DNA from: Phycisphaeraceae bacterium
Lineage (GTDB): Bacteria > Planctomycetota > Phycisphaerae > Phycisphaerales > Phycisphaeraceae
DNA: 64,000 nt
Direction of reading: 5' to 3'
NCBI GenBank assembly: GCA_028284155.1
Contig: JANQSF010000006.1
Location: forward strand, 114,491-178,490
Part shown: positions 17,045 to 23,830 of the stretch, piece after piece
Layout: each line of letters begins with the position of its first letter
How positions within the stretch are numbered: position 1 is the stretch's first letter
Position numbers and translations under genes: made by a program
Notes under the pieces: model-generated
Told to the model about the DNA's origin: nothing
What the model saw: only the letters and a program-made list of their open reading frames with translations
Databases searched by the model: none

Positions 17045-18013
17045 TCAAAGTTGCAGGGCACTGCCGGTCAGTCGTTCGTACGCTTCGAGGTACTTGGCCA
17101 ACGTGTTTCGCACGACCTCGTCGGGCAGCTCCGGCCCGGGCGGGTTCTTATCCCATTGCCCCGCGTTGACCAGCTTCTGCAGATAGTTCCGCACGTACTG
17201 CTTGTCGTAACTGTCCTGGTCACGCCCGGGTTCGTACTCGTCGGCCGGCCAGAACCGGGAACTGTCCGGCGTCAACACTTCGTCAATGAGAATCGGTACA
17301 ACCGCGTTATTATTGTCACCCGTATCGGCCTTTGGCAAGCCAAACTCAAATTTTGTGTCGGCGATGATGATACCGCGCTGCGCGGCGTAGTCGCGCGCCA
17401 TGTTGTAAATCGTCAGACTCAGGTCGCGCAGCGTCGTCATTAACTCGGTACCGACCACTTCACACGCGCGTTCGAACGAGATGTTTTCGTCGTGCCCTTC
17501 GTCTTCCTTCGTCGAGGGCGTGAAGATCGGCTCGGGCAGTTGGTCGCACTGCTTCAGCCCTTCGGGAAGCTTGATACCGCACACGCTCTGTGTTTTCTGG
17601 TATTCCTTCCAGCCCGAGCCGGCCAGGTAGCCGCGAACGATGCACTCCACCGGCACGACGTTGCAACGGCGCCCCACGATCACCCGTCCACGCAACGACG
17701 CCTTCTGCGCGTCGTCCAGATCGGGCACGCGGTCGGCGTCGGTCGCGATCAGGTGGTGTTGCAGTCGATCGCCGAGTTTCTCGGCGATCATGTCGAACCA
17801 AAAGTTGCTGATCTGCGTGAGCACGACGCCCTTGCCGCCGATGCCGTTGGGCATCACGACGTCGAACGCGCTGATGCGGTCGGACGCGATGATCAGCAAC
17901 GCCTCAGTGCCGTCGTCGAGCGTGGCCTGGTAGATGTCGCGCACCTTGCCCTGGCGTCGGCCGGGCAGAGGCAGGTCGGTTTTCATGAGCGGTTCGGGCA
18001 TCGTCGTCATCAT
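17045..18013 (-). CDS. purC: Phosphoribosylaminoimidazole-succinocarboxamide synthase
   Basis: 322 residues, the longer SAICAR synthetase type. Motifs include GKVRDIYQ near the start (ATP-side loop), ASDRISAFDVVMPNGI, VECIVRGYLAGSGWKEY, and LIDEVLTPDSSRFWPADEYEPG, which contains the conserved metal and aspartate-binding residues. It joins CAIR and aspartate in step 8 of purine synthesis. Two in-frame ATGs lie at the start (18013 and 18010); AAGGAAG upstream supports initiation here. It follows pheS by 135 bp on the same strand and converges on ribE, with a bidirectional hairpin between. Confidence 0.95.
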   Translation of the reverse strand: MMTTMPEPLMKTDLPLPGRRQGKVRDIYQATLDDGTEALLIIASDRISAFDVVMPNGIGGKGVVLTQISNFWFDMIAEKLGDRLQHHLIATDADRVPDLDDAQKASLRGRVIVGRRCNVVPVECIVRGYLAGSGWKEYQKTQSVCGIKLPEGLKQCDQLPEPIFTPSTKEDEGHDENISFERACEVVGTELMTTLRDLSLTIYNMARDYAAQRGIIIADTKFEFGLPKADTGDNNNAVVPILIDEVLTPDSSRFWPADEYEPGRDQDSYDKQYVRNYLQKLVNAGQWDKNPPGPELPDEVVRNTLAKYLEAYERLTGSALQL

Positions 18014-18148
18014 GGTCGCATCTTCCTTGGGTTGTCAAACGGGAACACGCCTTCGTCATCCTAATCGCGCCGCACCTTGCTCGGTAACGCGGGGATTGAT
18101 TGTGGATTAGTTGTCCGGTTACGTCGCGCGGCGACCCGGGGCGATTGC

Positions 18149-19192
18149 TCAGAACTGCCGCAGGAATCGCACGTCGTTTTCGTACAGCCAGCGGATGTCG
18201 CCAATGCCGTATTTGCGCATCGCGAGGCGTTCAATGCCCAGCCCGAACGCGAAACCGGTCCATTCTTCCGGATCGTAGCCCACGGCCTCGAACACGGCCG
18301 GGTCGACCATGCCGCAGCCGCCAATCTCCATCCACTGCCAATCGCCAGTGCCGTGCAGGTCGATCTTGACCTCCAATTCAGCAGACGGCTCGGTGAACGG
18401 GAAGAAGCTCGGTCGCAAGCGCACGTCGGCTTCGGGACCGAACATCGCGTGAGCGAACTGGATGAGTGTCGTCTTCAGATCGGCCATGCTCACATTGCGA
18501 TCGACATACAGCCCCTCGACCTGGTGGAACATGGGCATGTGCGTCGCGTCGATTTCGTCCGGCCGATAGACACGACCCATCGCGACGACACGCACAGGCG
18601 GCTTGGTCTTCTCCATGACCCGGATCTGGATCGTGCTCGTCTGCGAGCGCAGCAGGTGCAGGTCGCCTTGCTTGCCGCCTTTCACATAGAAGTTGTCGTG
18701 CGGGTCGCGGGCGGGGTGATCGCTGGGGATGTTCAGCGCAACAAAGTTGTGATGCTCGTCCTCGACCTCGGGACCGGTGGCGACGTCGAAGCCCATTCGG
18801 CCGAACACGTCGATGAGTTCGTCGATGGTTTGCGTGATGATGTGCGTGCGGCCGAGGCGCGGGGGGAGGCCGGGCTCGGTGATGTCGAGGTTCGTAGTGC
18901 CTTTGGATTGGGGCGATGTTCCGCTGGCCGCTGAAGCGGCCGCTCCTCCGCCGTCGAGAGAGGCTCTCTTGTCGTCGAACGCCTGTTGGATTGATTGCTT
19001 CAGGGCGTTGGCACCCTGCCCGAACGCGGCCTTTTGCTCTTTGGGGACTTCCTTAAGCGCGGCCATGAGCGTTTTGAGCGCGCCCTTGCTGCCCAGGTAC
19101 TTGATGCGGAATTGCTCAAGCGACCCGGCGTCGGTCACGGCGGCAAGGTCGGCTTCGGCCTCGGTGCGGAGTTGGTCGATGCGTTCGGGCAT
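18149..19192 (-). CDS. pheS: Phenylalanine-tRNA ligase alpha subunit
   Basis: 347 residues. The N-terminal coiled coil is followed by the catalytic core with motif 2 (MFHQVEGLYVDRNV) and motif 3 (GFAFGLGIERLAMRKYG). It forms the alpha2beta2 enzyme with PheT. pheT is not in this window: the next gene downstream is purC, so pheS and pheT are apparently unlinked or pheT lies elsewhere. Between the coiled coil and core is a linker rich in Gly, Ala and Ser (from about residue 85) whose DNA contains a perfect palindrome at 18926-18941, suggesting in-frame insertion of a repeat. The ATG at 19192 starts MPERIDQL; a TTG nine bases upstream is less likely. Confidence 0.95.
   Translation of the reverse strand: MPERIDQLRTEAEADLAAVTDAGSLEQFRIKYLGSKGALKTLMAALKEVPKEQKAAFGQGANALKQSIQQAFDDKRASLDGGGAAASAASGTSPQSKGTTNLDITEPGLPPRLGRTHIITQTIDELIDVFGRMGFDVATGPEVEDEHHNFVALNIPSDHPARDPHDNFYVKGGKQGDLHLLRSQTSTIQIRVMEKTKPPVRVVAMGRVYRPDEIDATHMPMFHQVEGLYVDRNVSMADLKTTLIQFAHAMFGPEADVRLRPSFFPFTEPSAELEVKIDLHGTGDWQWMEIGGCGMVDPAVFEAVGYDPEEWTGFAFGLGIERLAMRKYGIGDIRWLYENDVRFLRQF
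18926..18941. repeat. Palindrome inside the pheS linker
   Basis: GGCCGCTGAAGCGGCC has 7-bp arms around GA. It lies in the low-complexity linker of pheS, outside conserved catalytic sequence. It resembles the other short GC-rich palindromes in this window in size and form. Confidence 0.6.
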
Positions 19193-19221
19193 GGGGCACA
19201 AGGATAGGTCGGCAGCGCGCT

Positions 19222-19236
19222 AAGCCGCAAGCGGCT
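19222..19236 (+). repeat. Palindromic repeat, family A, at the mqnA stop
   Basis: AAGCCGCAAGCGGCT, preceded by GCGCGCT. The mqnA TAG stop (read on the minus strand, 19235-19237) overlaps the repeat's edge. Confidence 0.65.
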
Positions 19237-20077
19237 ACGTCATGGGACGCACGCGGTCGATCATGCCGAGGTCGTGCGCCATTGCCCAAAACCGCTGCAT
19301 CGCCTCGACCTGTCGCGGCCCGACGTCGAATTTGAGCCATCGGCCGAGGTATTGCTTGGCCAGGTCGCGCGGCCAACCGTGCGTGTCGGCGTGGCGATCG
19401 ACGATCTGGTCGATGCGTGTCTGGTTGCGCTGTCGCGTGTCAGCCAACACCTGCGGCAGGTCACCCAGGTCGTCGCCGGCCCGGGCCATCCAGACGGCGA
19501 AGACGAACGGCAGGCCGGTCAGCTCTTTCCACGCGTGGCCGAGGTCGAGTTGGTGCGGGTAGCGCACGGCCGGCGGCGAGTCGGTGACGACCTTGTCGCC
19601 GATGAGCAACATCGCCTGCGGCCAGGCGACGGGTCGGCCGTCGGCGACGTGCTCGCGGGCGTGATAGTCGATGATCTTGGGGTGGACGTCGAACCGTTCA
19701 GCCAACAGGATGCGCAGCAGCGCGACGCTCGTGTGACTGTCGGTGTCGGCGTGGACTTCGACGATGTCGGCCAACGGCACGCGGCTGTAAAGACGCACCG
19801 TCAGCGTCGTTCCGTCGCAACCGATACCGCCGGATGGGATAATCTGCAACGGTGTCGCGCTGGTCTGATAGTCGATCACCGGGCACAGTGCCACGTCGAC
19901 CGTACCCGCTTCAAGGTCTGGCAACAGTTGACTAGGCACGTCGAACTTAACGACGGGGTCGGGGCCGTCTTCGAGGCCCTCGATGAGTGGTTTGGCGTTG
20001 AGAAAACTGACGCAGCCGACGCGTCGCACAGCGGCGTCCTGGGAAGGGACCGACCGGGATGGTATGTGTCCGGTCAT
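19235..20077 (-). CDS. mqnA: Chorismate dehydratase (futalosine pathway of menaquinone synthesis)
   Basis: 280 residues. It has a periplasmic-binding-protein-like fold typical of MqnA/MqnD: VGCVSFLNAKPLIEGL at the start, VDVALCPVIDYQ, and SGGIGCDGTT. It dehydrates chorismate to 3-enolpyruvylbenzoate, the first step of futalosine-dependent menaquinone synthesis. Its presence implies that this organism uses that route rather than the MenFDHCEB pathway, although the other mqn genes are not in the window. The ATG at 20077 begins MTGHIPSRSV; an upstream in-frame codon would overlap the divergent gene's start. A TACCAT hexamer lies 8 nt upstream with no ribosome-binding site. Confidence 0.9.
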   Translation of the reverse strand: MTGHIPSRSVPSQDAAVRRVGCVSFLNAKPLIEGLEDGPDPVVKFDVPSQLLPDLEAGTVDVALCPVIDYQTSATPLQIIPSGGIGCDGTTLTVRLYSRVPLADIVEVHADTDSHTSVALLRILLAERFDVHPKIIDYHAREHVADGRPVAWPQAMLLIGDKVVTDSPPAVRYPHQLDLGHAWKELTGLPFVFAVWMARAGDDLGDLPQVLADTRQRNQTRIDQIVDRHADTHGWPRDLAKQYLGRWLKFDVGPRQVEAMQRFWAMAHDLGMIDRVRPMT

Positions 20078-20085
20078 GGCGCGAC

Positions 20086-20091
20086 ATGGTA
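20086..20091 (-). promoter_or_regulatory. Candidate -10 box for mqnA (TACCAT)
   Basis: TACCAT read on the minus strand ends 8 nt before the ATG at 20077. There is no Shine-Dalgarno. Only 47 bp separate this ATG from the divergent gene's ATG, so both promoters are compressed into and across each other's coding starts. Confidence 0.3.
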
Positions 20092-20111
20092 GGCGTCGTT
20101 CCGCGTCCTGA

Positions 20112-20117
20112 TACACT
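20112..20117 (+). promoter_or_regulatory. Candidate -10 box for the enolase-superfamily gene (TACACT)
   Basis: TACACT ends 7 nt before the ATG at 20125, with no Shine-Dalgarno. No -35 box is clear. Confidence 0.3.
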
Positions 20118-20124
20118 GCCGCGC

Positions 20125-21510
20125 ATGAGTCACCCGACAGATATCCGTGTGCGCGGTGCTGCGTTGTACTTCATCCCCGTCCAGACGCGCGTGCCGTTGA
20201 AGTTCGGCACGGAAACGCTCACACACGTGACATGTGCGCGGGTGCGGGTGACGGTGGAAGACCGTCAGGGCAACACGGCCGAAGGGTGGGGCGAGACGCC
20301 GTTGAGTGTGCAGTGGGTTTGGCCGAGCGGCACGCCATACGACAAGCGACTTGAGGCACTGAAAGTTGCAACGGCGTCGTTTGCGCACGCGTGGACTGAT
20401 ATGCCCGCAGGTCACCCGATTGAGTTTGCCGATTGTGTGCTTGACTGCCTGCCCGGTTTCGAGCCCATCCCGTCCGTCGAAGACGAGCCCATGCCGCTTC
20501 TGGCGAAGCTTGTGTGCTTGTCGGCCTTCGACATCGCGATCCACGACGCCTTCGGCAAGCTAGTTGGTCTGCCGGTCTACGACACGTACAACGCCCAGTT
20601 CATGAGTGATGATCTGTCGAGGATGCTCAAGCCCGCGAAGGGATCGGACGTCTCCTTTCGCGGCAAGTACCCGCAAGACTTCCTGATCAACGAACCCCCC
20701 GACAAGCTCACCGGCTGGCACCTCGTTGGCGGACTCGACGCGCTGGACGATGCCGACCTGACCGGCGACGAGCCGGACGACGGCTACCCCGTGACGCTGC
20801 GACAGTGGATCGACCGCGACGGGCTGACGTGCCTGAAAATCAAGCTGCGCGGGAACGACGCAGAGTGGGACTACGATCGGCTCGTGCGCGTCGGGCGGAT
20901 CGGGATCGAACTCGGTGTCCTGTGGCTCACCACCGACTTCAACTGCACGGTCACCGACCCCGCGTACGTCAACGACATCCTCGACCGCCTGATGCGTGAC
21001 GAGCCGCGCATTTACGGCATGATTCTCTACGTCGAACAACCGTTCCCTTACGACCTGAAGGCGAACCATATCGACGTGCACAGCGTGTCGGCCCGCAAGC
21101 CGTTGTTCATGGACGAGAGTGCGCACGACTGGCGGCTGGTCCGACTCGGGCGTGAGTTGGGCTGGACGGGTGTGGCGCTCAAGACGTGCAAGACGCAGAC
21201 GGGGGCGCTGTTGAGTCTCTGCTGGGCCAAGGCGCACGGCATGACGCTGATGGTGCAGGACCTGACCAACCCGATGCTCGCGCAGGTGCCGCACGTTCTG
21301 CTGGCGGCGCACGCGGGCACGATCATGGGCGTCGAGACGAACGCGATGCAGTTTTACCCCGAGGCGAGTGCGGCCGAGGCGCGCGTGCATCCGGGGCTTT
21401 ATCAACGTCGCAACGGATGTGTCGATCTGTCGACGCTGGGCGGGGCGGGGTTTGGGTATCGGGTTGACGAGATCGAGCGGGAGTTGCCGGCGCCGGTGTG
21501 TGAGGTGTGA
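20125..21510 (+). CDS. Mandelate racemase/muconate lactonising enzyme-family protein (enolase superfamily)
   Basis: 461 residues, longer than the usual 360-400. The barrel has a KIK catalytic motif (Lys238, Lys240), metal ligands Asp271 (TTDFNC), Glu304 (YVEQPF) and Asp330 (FMDESAH), and a later ALKTCKTQTGA strand. The residues needed for abstracting a proton alpha to a carboxylate are therefore in place. The extra length comes from segments between the capping domain and barrel (about residues 165-230). Substrate is unknown; dipeptide epimerases, sugar-acid dehydratases and o-succinylbenzoate synthases all share this scaffold. Proximity to mqnA is suggestive of nothing specific, since the futalosine route does not use MenC. 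The start at 20125 is a leaderless-type ATG. Confidence 0.8.
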   Translation: MSHPTDIRVRGAALYFIPVQTRVPLKFGTETLTHVTCARVRVTVEDRQGNTAEGWGETPLSVQWVWPSGTPYDKRLEALKVATASFAHAWTDMPAGHPIEFADCVLDCLPGFEPIPSVEDEPMPLLAKLVCLSAFDIAIHDAFGKLVGLPVYDTYNAQFMSDDLSRMLKPAKGSDVSFRGKYPQDFLINEPPDKLTGWHLVGGLDALDDADLTGDEPDDGYPVTLRQWIDRDGLTCLKIKLRGNDAEWDYDRLVRVGRIGIELGVLWLTTDFNCTVTDPAYVNDILDRLMRDEPRIYGMILYVEQPFPYDLKANHIDVHSVSARKPLFMDESAHDWRLVRLGRELGWTGVALKTCKTQTGALLSLCWAKAHGMTLMVQDLTNPMLAQVPHVLLAAHAGTIMGVETNAMQFYPEASAAEARVHPGLYQRRNGCVDLSTLGGAGFGYRVDEIERELPAPVCEV

Positions 21511-21511
21511 T

Positions 21512-21538
21512 GCCCGCGGACGGCGGTCCGCGGGCTTT
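21512..21538 (+). terminator. Rho-independent-like terminator after the enolase-superfamily gene
   Basis: A perfect 9-bp stem (21512-21520 with 21527-21535) encloses a 6-nt loop and is followed by TTT. It begins 2 bp after the stop codon. Confidence 0.65.
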
Positions 21539-21634
21539 GGTGCAGTGCCACGGCTGAAATCATCAACCGCTGGTGCCCGTTGTTGCCCGTTGTTTCTCTC
21601 CAATTCTCCCCCTCTCCCTTTCTCCCGTGCTTGC

Positions 21635-22270
21635 TCAAACACTCACCCCTTCACAACCGACCCCCAGAAGATTCGCCAACAACCGCGGCCCCTCCACAGT
21701 CAGAAAACTCTCGGGGTGGAACTGCACGCCCTCCAGCGGCGCGTCGCCGTTGGGCAGCGCGCCGGGCTTGGCGCGCAGACCCATGATCTCGCCTTCGTCG
21801 GTCCACGCGCTGACCTCGAAGCGGTCGTCGTCAAACGTTTCTTTGAGAATGACGAGGCTGTGGTAGCGCGTCGCGACGAACGGGATCGACAGGCCGGAAA
21901 AGATCGACTTGCCGTCGTGGTGGATCGGCGAGGTCTTGCCGTGCATCAGGCGGTCGTTGCGGTCGATGGTCATGCCGTGGACGTGGCCGATGCACTGGTG
22001 GCCGAGGCAGACGCCCAGCAACGGTGTGCGCCCGGCGAAGTGTTCGATGATCTGGTTCGACACACCGCCTTCGTTCGGCGTGCAAGGCCCCGGCGAAATG
22101 ATCACGTGGTCCGGGTCGATCGCCACCGCCTCGTCGACCGTGATCTTGTCGTTCCGCACGACCTTGATCGGCAGGTCGTCGGGCGAGTGGCCGGCGTCGA
22201 TCATCAACTCGCCGATGCGCTGCACGAGGTTGTAGGTGAAACTGTCGTAGTTATCGATGAGCAGGATCAT
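21635..22270 (-). CDS. Anthranilate/aminodeoxychorismate synthase glutamine amidotransferase subunit
   Basis: 211 residues of the class I glutamine amidotransferase family (TrpG/PabA). It starts MILLIDNYDSFTYNL. The oxyanion loop is SPGPCTPNEGG, the nucleophile Cys lies in GVCLGHQCIG, and the His/Glu pair lies in GVQFHPESFL. It supplies ammonia to TrpE or PabB; these are not in the window, so trp or folate use cannot be separated, and one protein may serve both. A longer in-frame extension upstream of 22270 lacks similarity and is ignored. It is followed by a convergent terminator hairpin region and preceded on the same strand by a small lipoprotein gene. Confidence 0.92.
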   Translation of the reverse strand: MILLIDNYDSFTYNLVQRIGELMIDAGHSPDDLPIKVVRNDKITVDEAVAIDPDHVIISPGPCTPNEGGVSNQIIEHFAGRTPLLGVCLGHQCIGHVHGMTIDRNDRLMHGKTSPIHHDGKSIFSGLSIPFVATRYHSLVILKETFDDDRFEVSAWTDEGEIMGLRAKPGALPNGDAPLEGVQFHPESFLTVEGPRLLANLLGVGCEGVSV

Positions 22271-22322
22271 GGCGGCGTCCCGCGTGCGTTGCGCGTTTGG
22301 CTTTCGGATGGATGACAGCGTT

Positions 22323-22694
22323 TTAGTTTTGCCGGCTCGGCGTCGCGCCGTTCGGGTTCGGCGGCGGGAAGAGCGTTTCGTCGGCGTTGTCGGGCTTGGC
22401 TCTACGCGGCTGACCGTCCGGCTGCGGGCCGGTGTAGCCGTCGTCGGCCGGAGCGAACAATCTGCCCACGCCGCGGAACGCGTCGCCGATCGGATTGAGT
22501 ACGGCGTCAACGGGGCTTTGCTTCGGCGTCAGGTCGGGCATGTTCGGCGCCTGCGCCCGCGGCGCGGCCGTGGCGTTGGACTGGACGGAAAAACCCGGCC
22601 AAGCCCGGCGGCGCACCTCTTTGCGGTAACAGCCCGTCGTAAAGAGCAGCGTCAGCGTGAGGAGCAGAGAGAGGCAGATCGACTTTTTGAGCAT
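22323..22694 (-). CDS. Small lipoprotein of unknown function
   Basis: 123 residues. A short signal (MLKKSICLSLLLTLTLLF) ends in the lipobox TTGC, so Cys22 should be lipidated. The mature part is rich in Pro, Arg, Asp and Asn and looks disordered, without recognisable domains. It is 52 bp upstream of the trpG-like gene on the same strand, but no functional link is evident. It is called because the signal and lipobox are clear and the frame matches the local codon bias. Confidence 0.65.
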   Translation of the reverse strand: MLKKSICLSLLLTLTLLFTTGCYRKEVRRRAWPGFSVQSNATAAPRAQAPNMPDLTPKQSPVDAVLNPIGDAFRGVGRLFAPADDGYTGPQPDGQPRRAKPDNADETLFPPPNPNGATPSRQN

Positions 22695-22941
22695 GCGTTC
22701 ACGTCATAGGTTGCGGCGATCCGTCGCCCGGTGCGTGCGTGCAACCCGTAAGGATAGCGTGCGATGGGCACAGCATCCACGCCAAAGTTACAGGATCGTT
22801 TTACCTGCAACGCCATAAAACCGAGTCGTCCGCAGACCTGGATCGGTCCGCGACGGGACCGATCCACCGCGCGGAGATACGGGTCTGCGAACAGACCCGG
22901 CTTGGGGCCGCCTTGAAATGTTGGTAACGATCGCCGATTGG

Positions 22942-22947
22942 TACGAT
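22942..22947 (+). promoter_or_regulatory. Candidate -10 box (TACGAT)
   Basis: TACGAT ends 6 nt before the ATG at 22954. No Shine-Dalgarno is present. This fits the leaderless pattern seen at other gene starts in the window. Confidence 0.3.
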
Positions 22948-22953
22948 ATCGCC

Positions 22954-23829
22954 ATGTCTAAAACCCACCACACCGTGCCAACACTGGCCTTGCTGCTCAT
23001 CGTGATTGTTGCGCCGGCCGCGAACGCGGACCTGCGCATCGCGTGGTCAAAGAACTATCTGACCATCAGCAGTGCTCCTGGGACGCCTGAGGCTGACACG
23101 CTGCCCGGCGGGCCGATCCGCATCCACTACCTCGAAGCATATTGCCGCCCCGGCTCGACCGACCGCGTGTGGGGGCAGACCGTGATCGGCCACACGACGG
23201 AACTGGTCAGTGCGAGCAAGGACGGCAAACGCATCGAACTGAAGTGCACGTTGAAGGACGGCGTCGTCGTGACACACACGATCACAGCGGGCAAGGACGA
23301 CGTCGATTTCAAACTGACCGCGCACAACCCGACGGACGCCATGTCGTTAGCACACTGGGCGCAGCCTTGCATCCGTGTCGACCGGTTCGTCGGCGTGCCG
23401 AAGAAGCCGTCCGGCGAGGACTACCTGCCCAAGTCGTTCATCTTTGTCGATGGCAAACTCACACGACTGCCAAGCCAACCGTGGGCGACGAAGGCGCGCT
23501 ACACGCCCGGCCAGGTCTGGTGCCCAAAGCACGTCCCACGCACCGACGTGAACCCGCGCCCGCTGAGCAGCATCGTCCCGAGCAACGGCCTGATCGGCTG
23601 TTTCAGCAAAGACGAAAAGTGGCTGTTCGCCACCGCGTTCGAGCCGTACCAGGAACTGTTCCAGGGCGTGATCGTCTGCCTGCACAGCGACTTCCGCATC
23701 GGCGGGTTGAAACCCGGCGAGACGAAGAAGATCCGCGGCAAGGTCTACCTAATGAAGAACGACGTCAAGGGACTGCTTGCGCGGTATGCGAAGGACTTTC
23801 CCGAACAGGTCAAAACAAGCGCGGAATGA
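22954..23829 (+). CDS. Secreted protein of unknown function
   Basis: 291 residues with a clear signal peptide (ALLLIVIVAPAANA). The mature protein starts DLRIAWSKNYLTISS and has many alternating strands, including RIHYLEAYCRPGSTDRVWGQTVIGH-type patterns and AHWAQPCIRVDRF, where an Asn/His/Trp-rich stretch suggests a beta-sandwich carbohydrate-binding-like fold. Similar proteins are widespread in planctomycetes but have no described activity to my knowledge. It is monocistronic and converges on priA with a 1-bp gap. The ATG at 22954 gives the signal peptide directly. Confidence 0.75.
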   Translation: MSKTHHTVPTLALLLIVIVAPAANADLRIAWSKNYLTISSAPGTPEADTLPGGPIRIHYLEAYCRPGSTDRVWGQTVIGHTTELVSASKDGKRIELKCTLKDGVVVTHTITAGKDDVDFKLTAHNPTDAMSLAHWAQPCIRVDRFVGVPKKPSGEDYLPKSFIFVDGKLTRLPSQPWATKARYTPGQVWCPKHVPRTDVNPRPLSSIVPSNGLIGCFSKDEKWLFATAFEPYQELFQGVIVCLHSDFRIGGLKPGETKKIRGKVYLMKNDVKGLLARYAKDFPEQVKTSAE

Positions 23830-23830
23830 T

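Noticed and set aside
20059..20124. Longer start for the enolase-superfamily protein
   Set aside because: The extra residues overlap the divergent mqnA start and do not resemble the family's N terminus.
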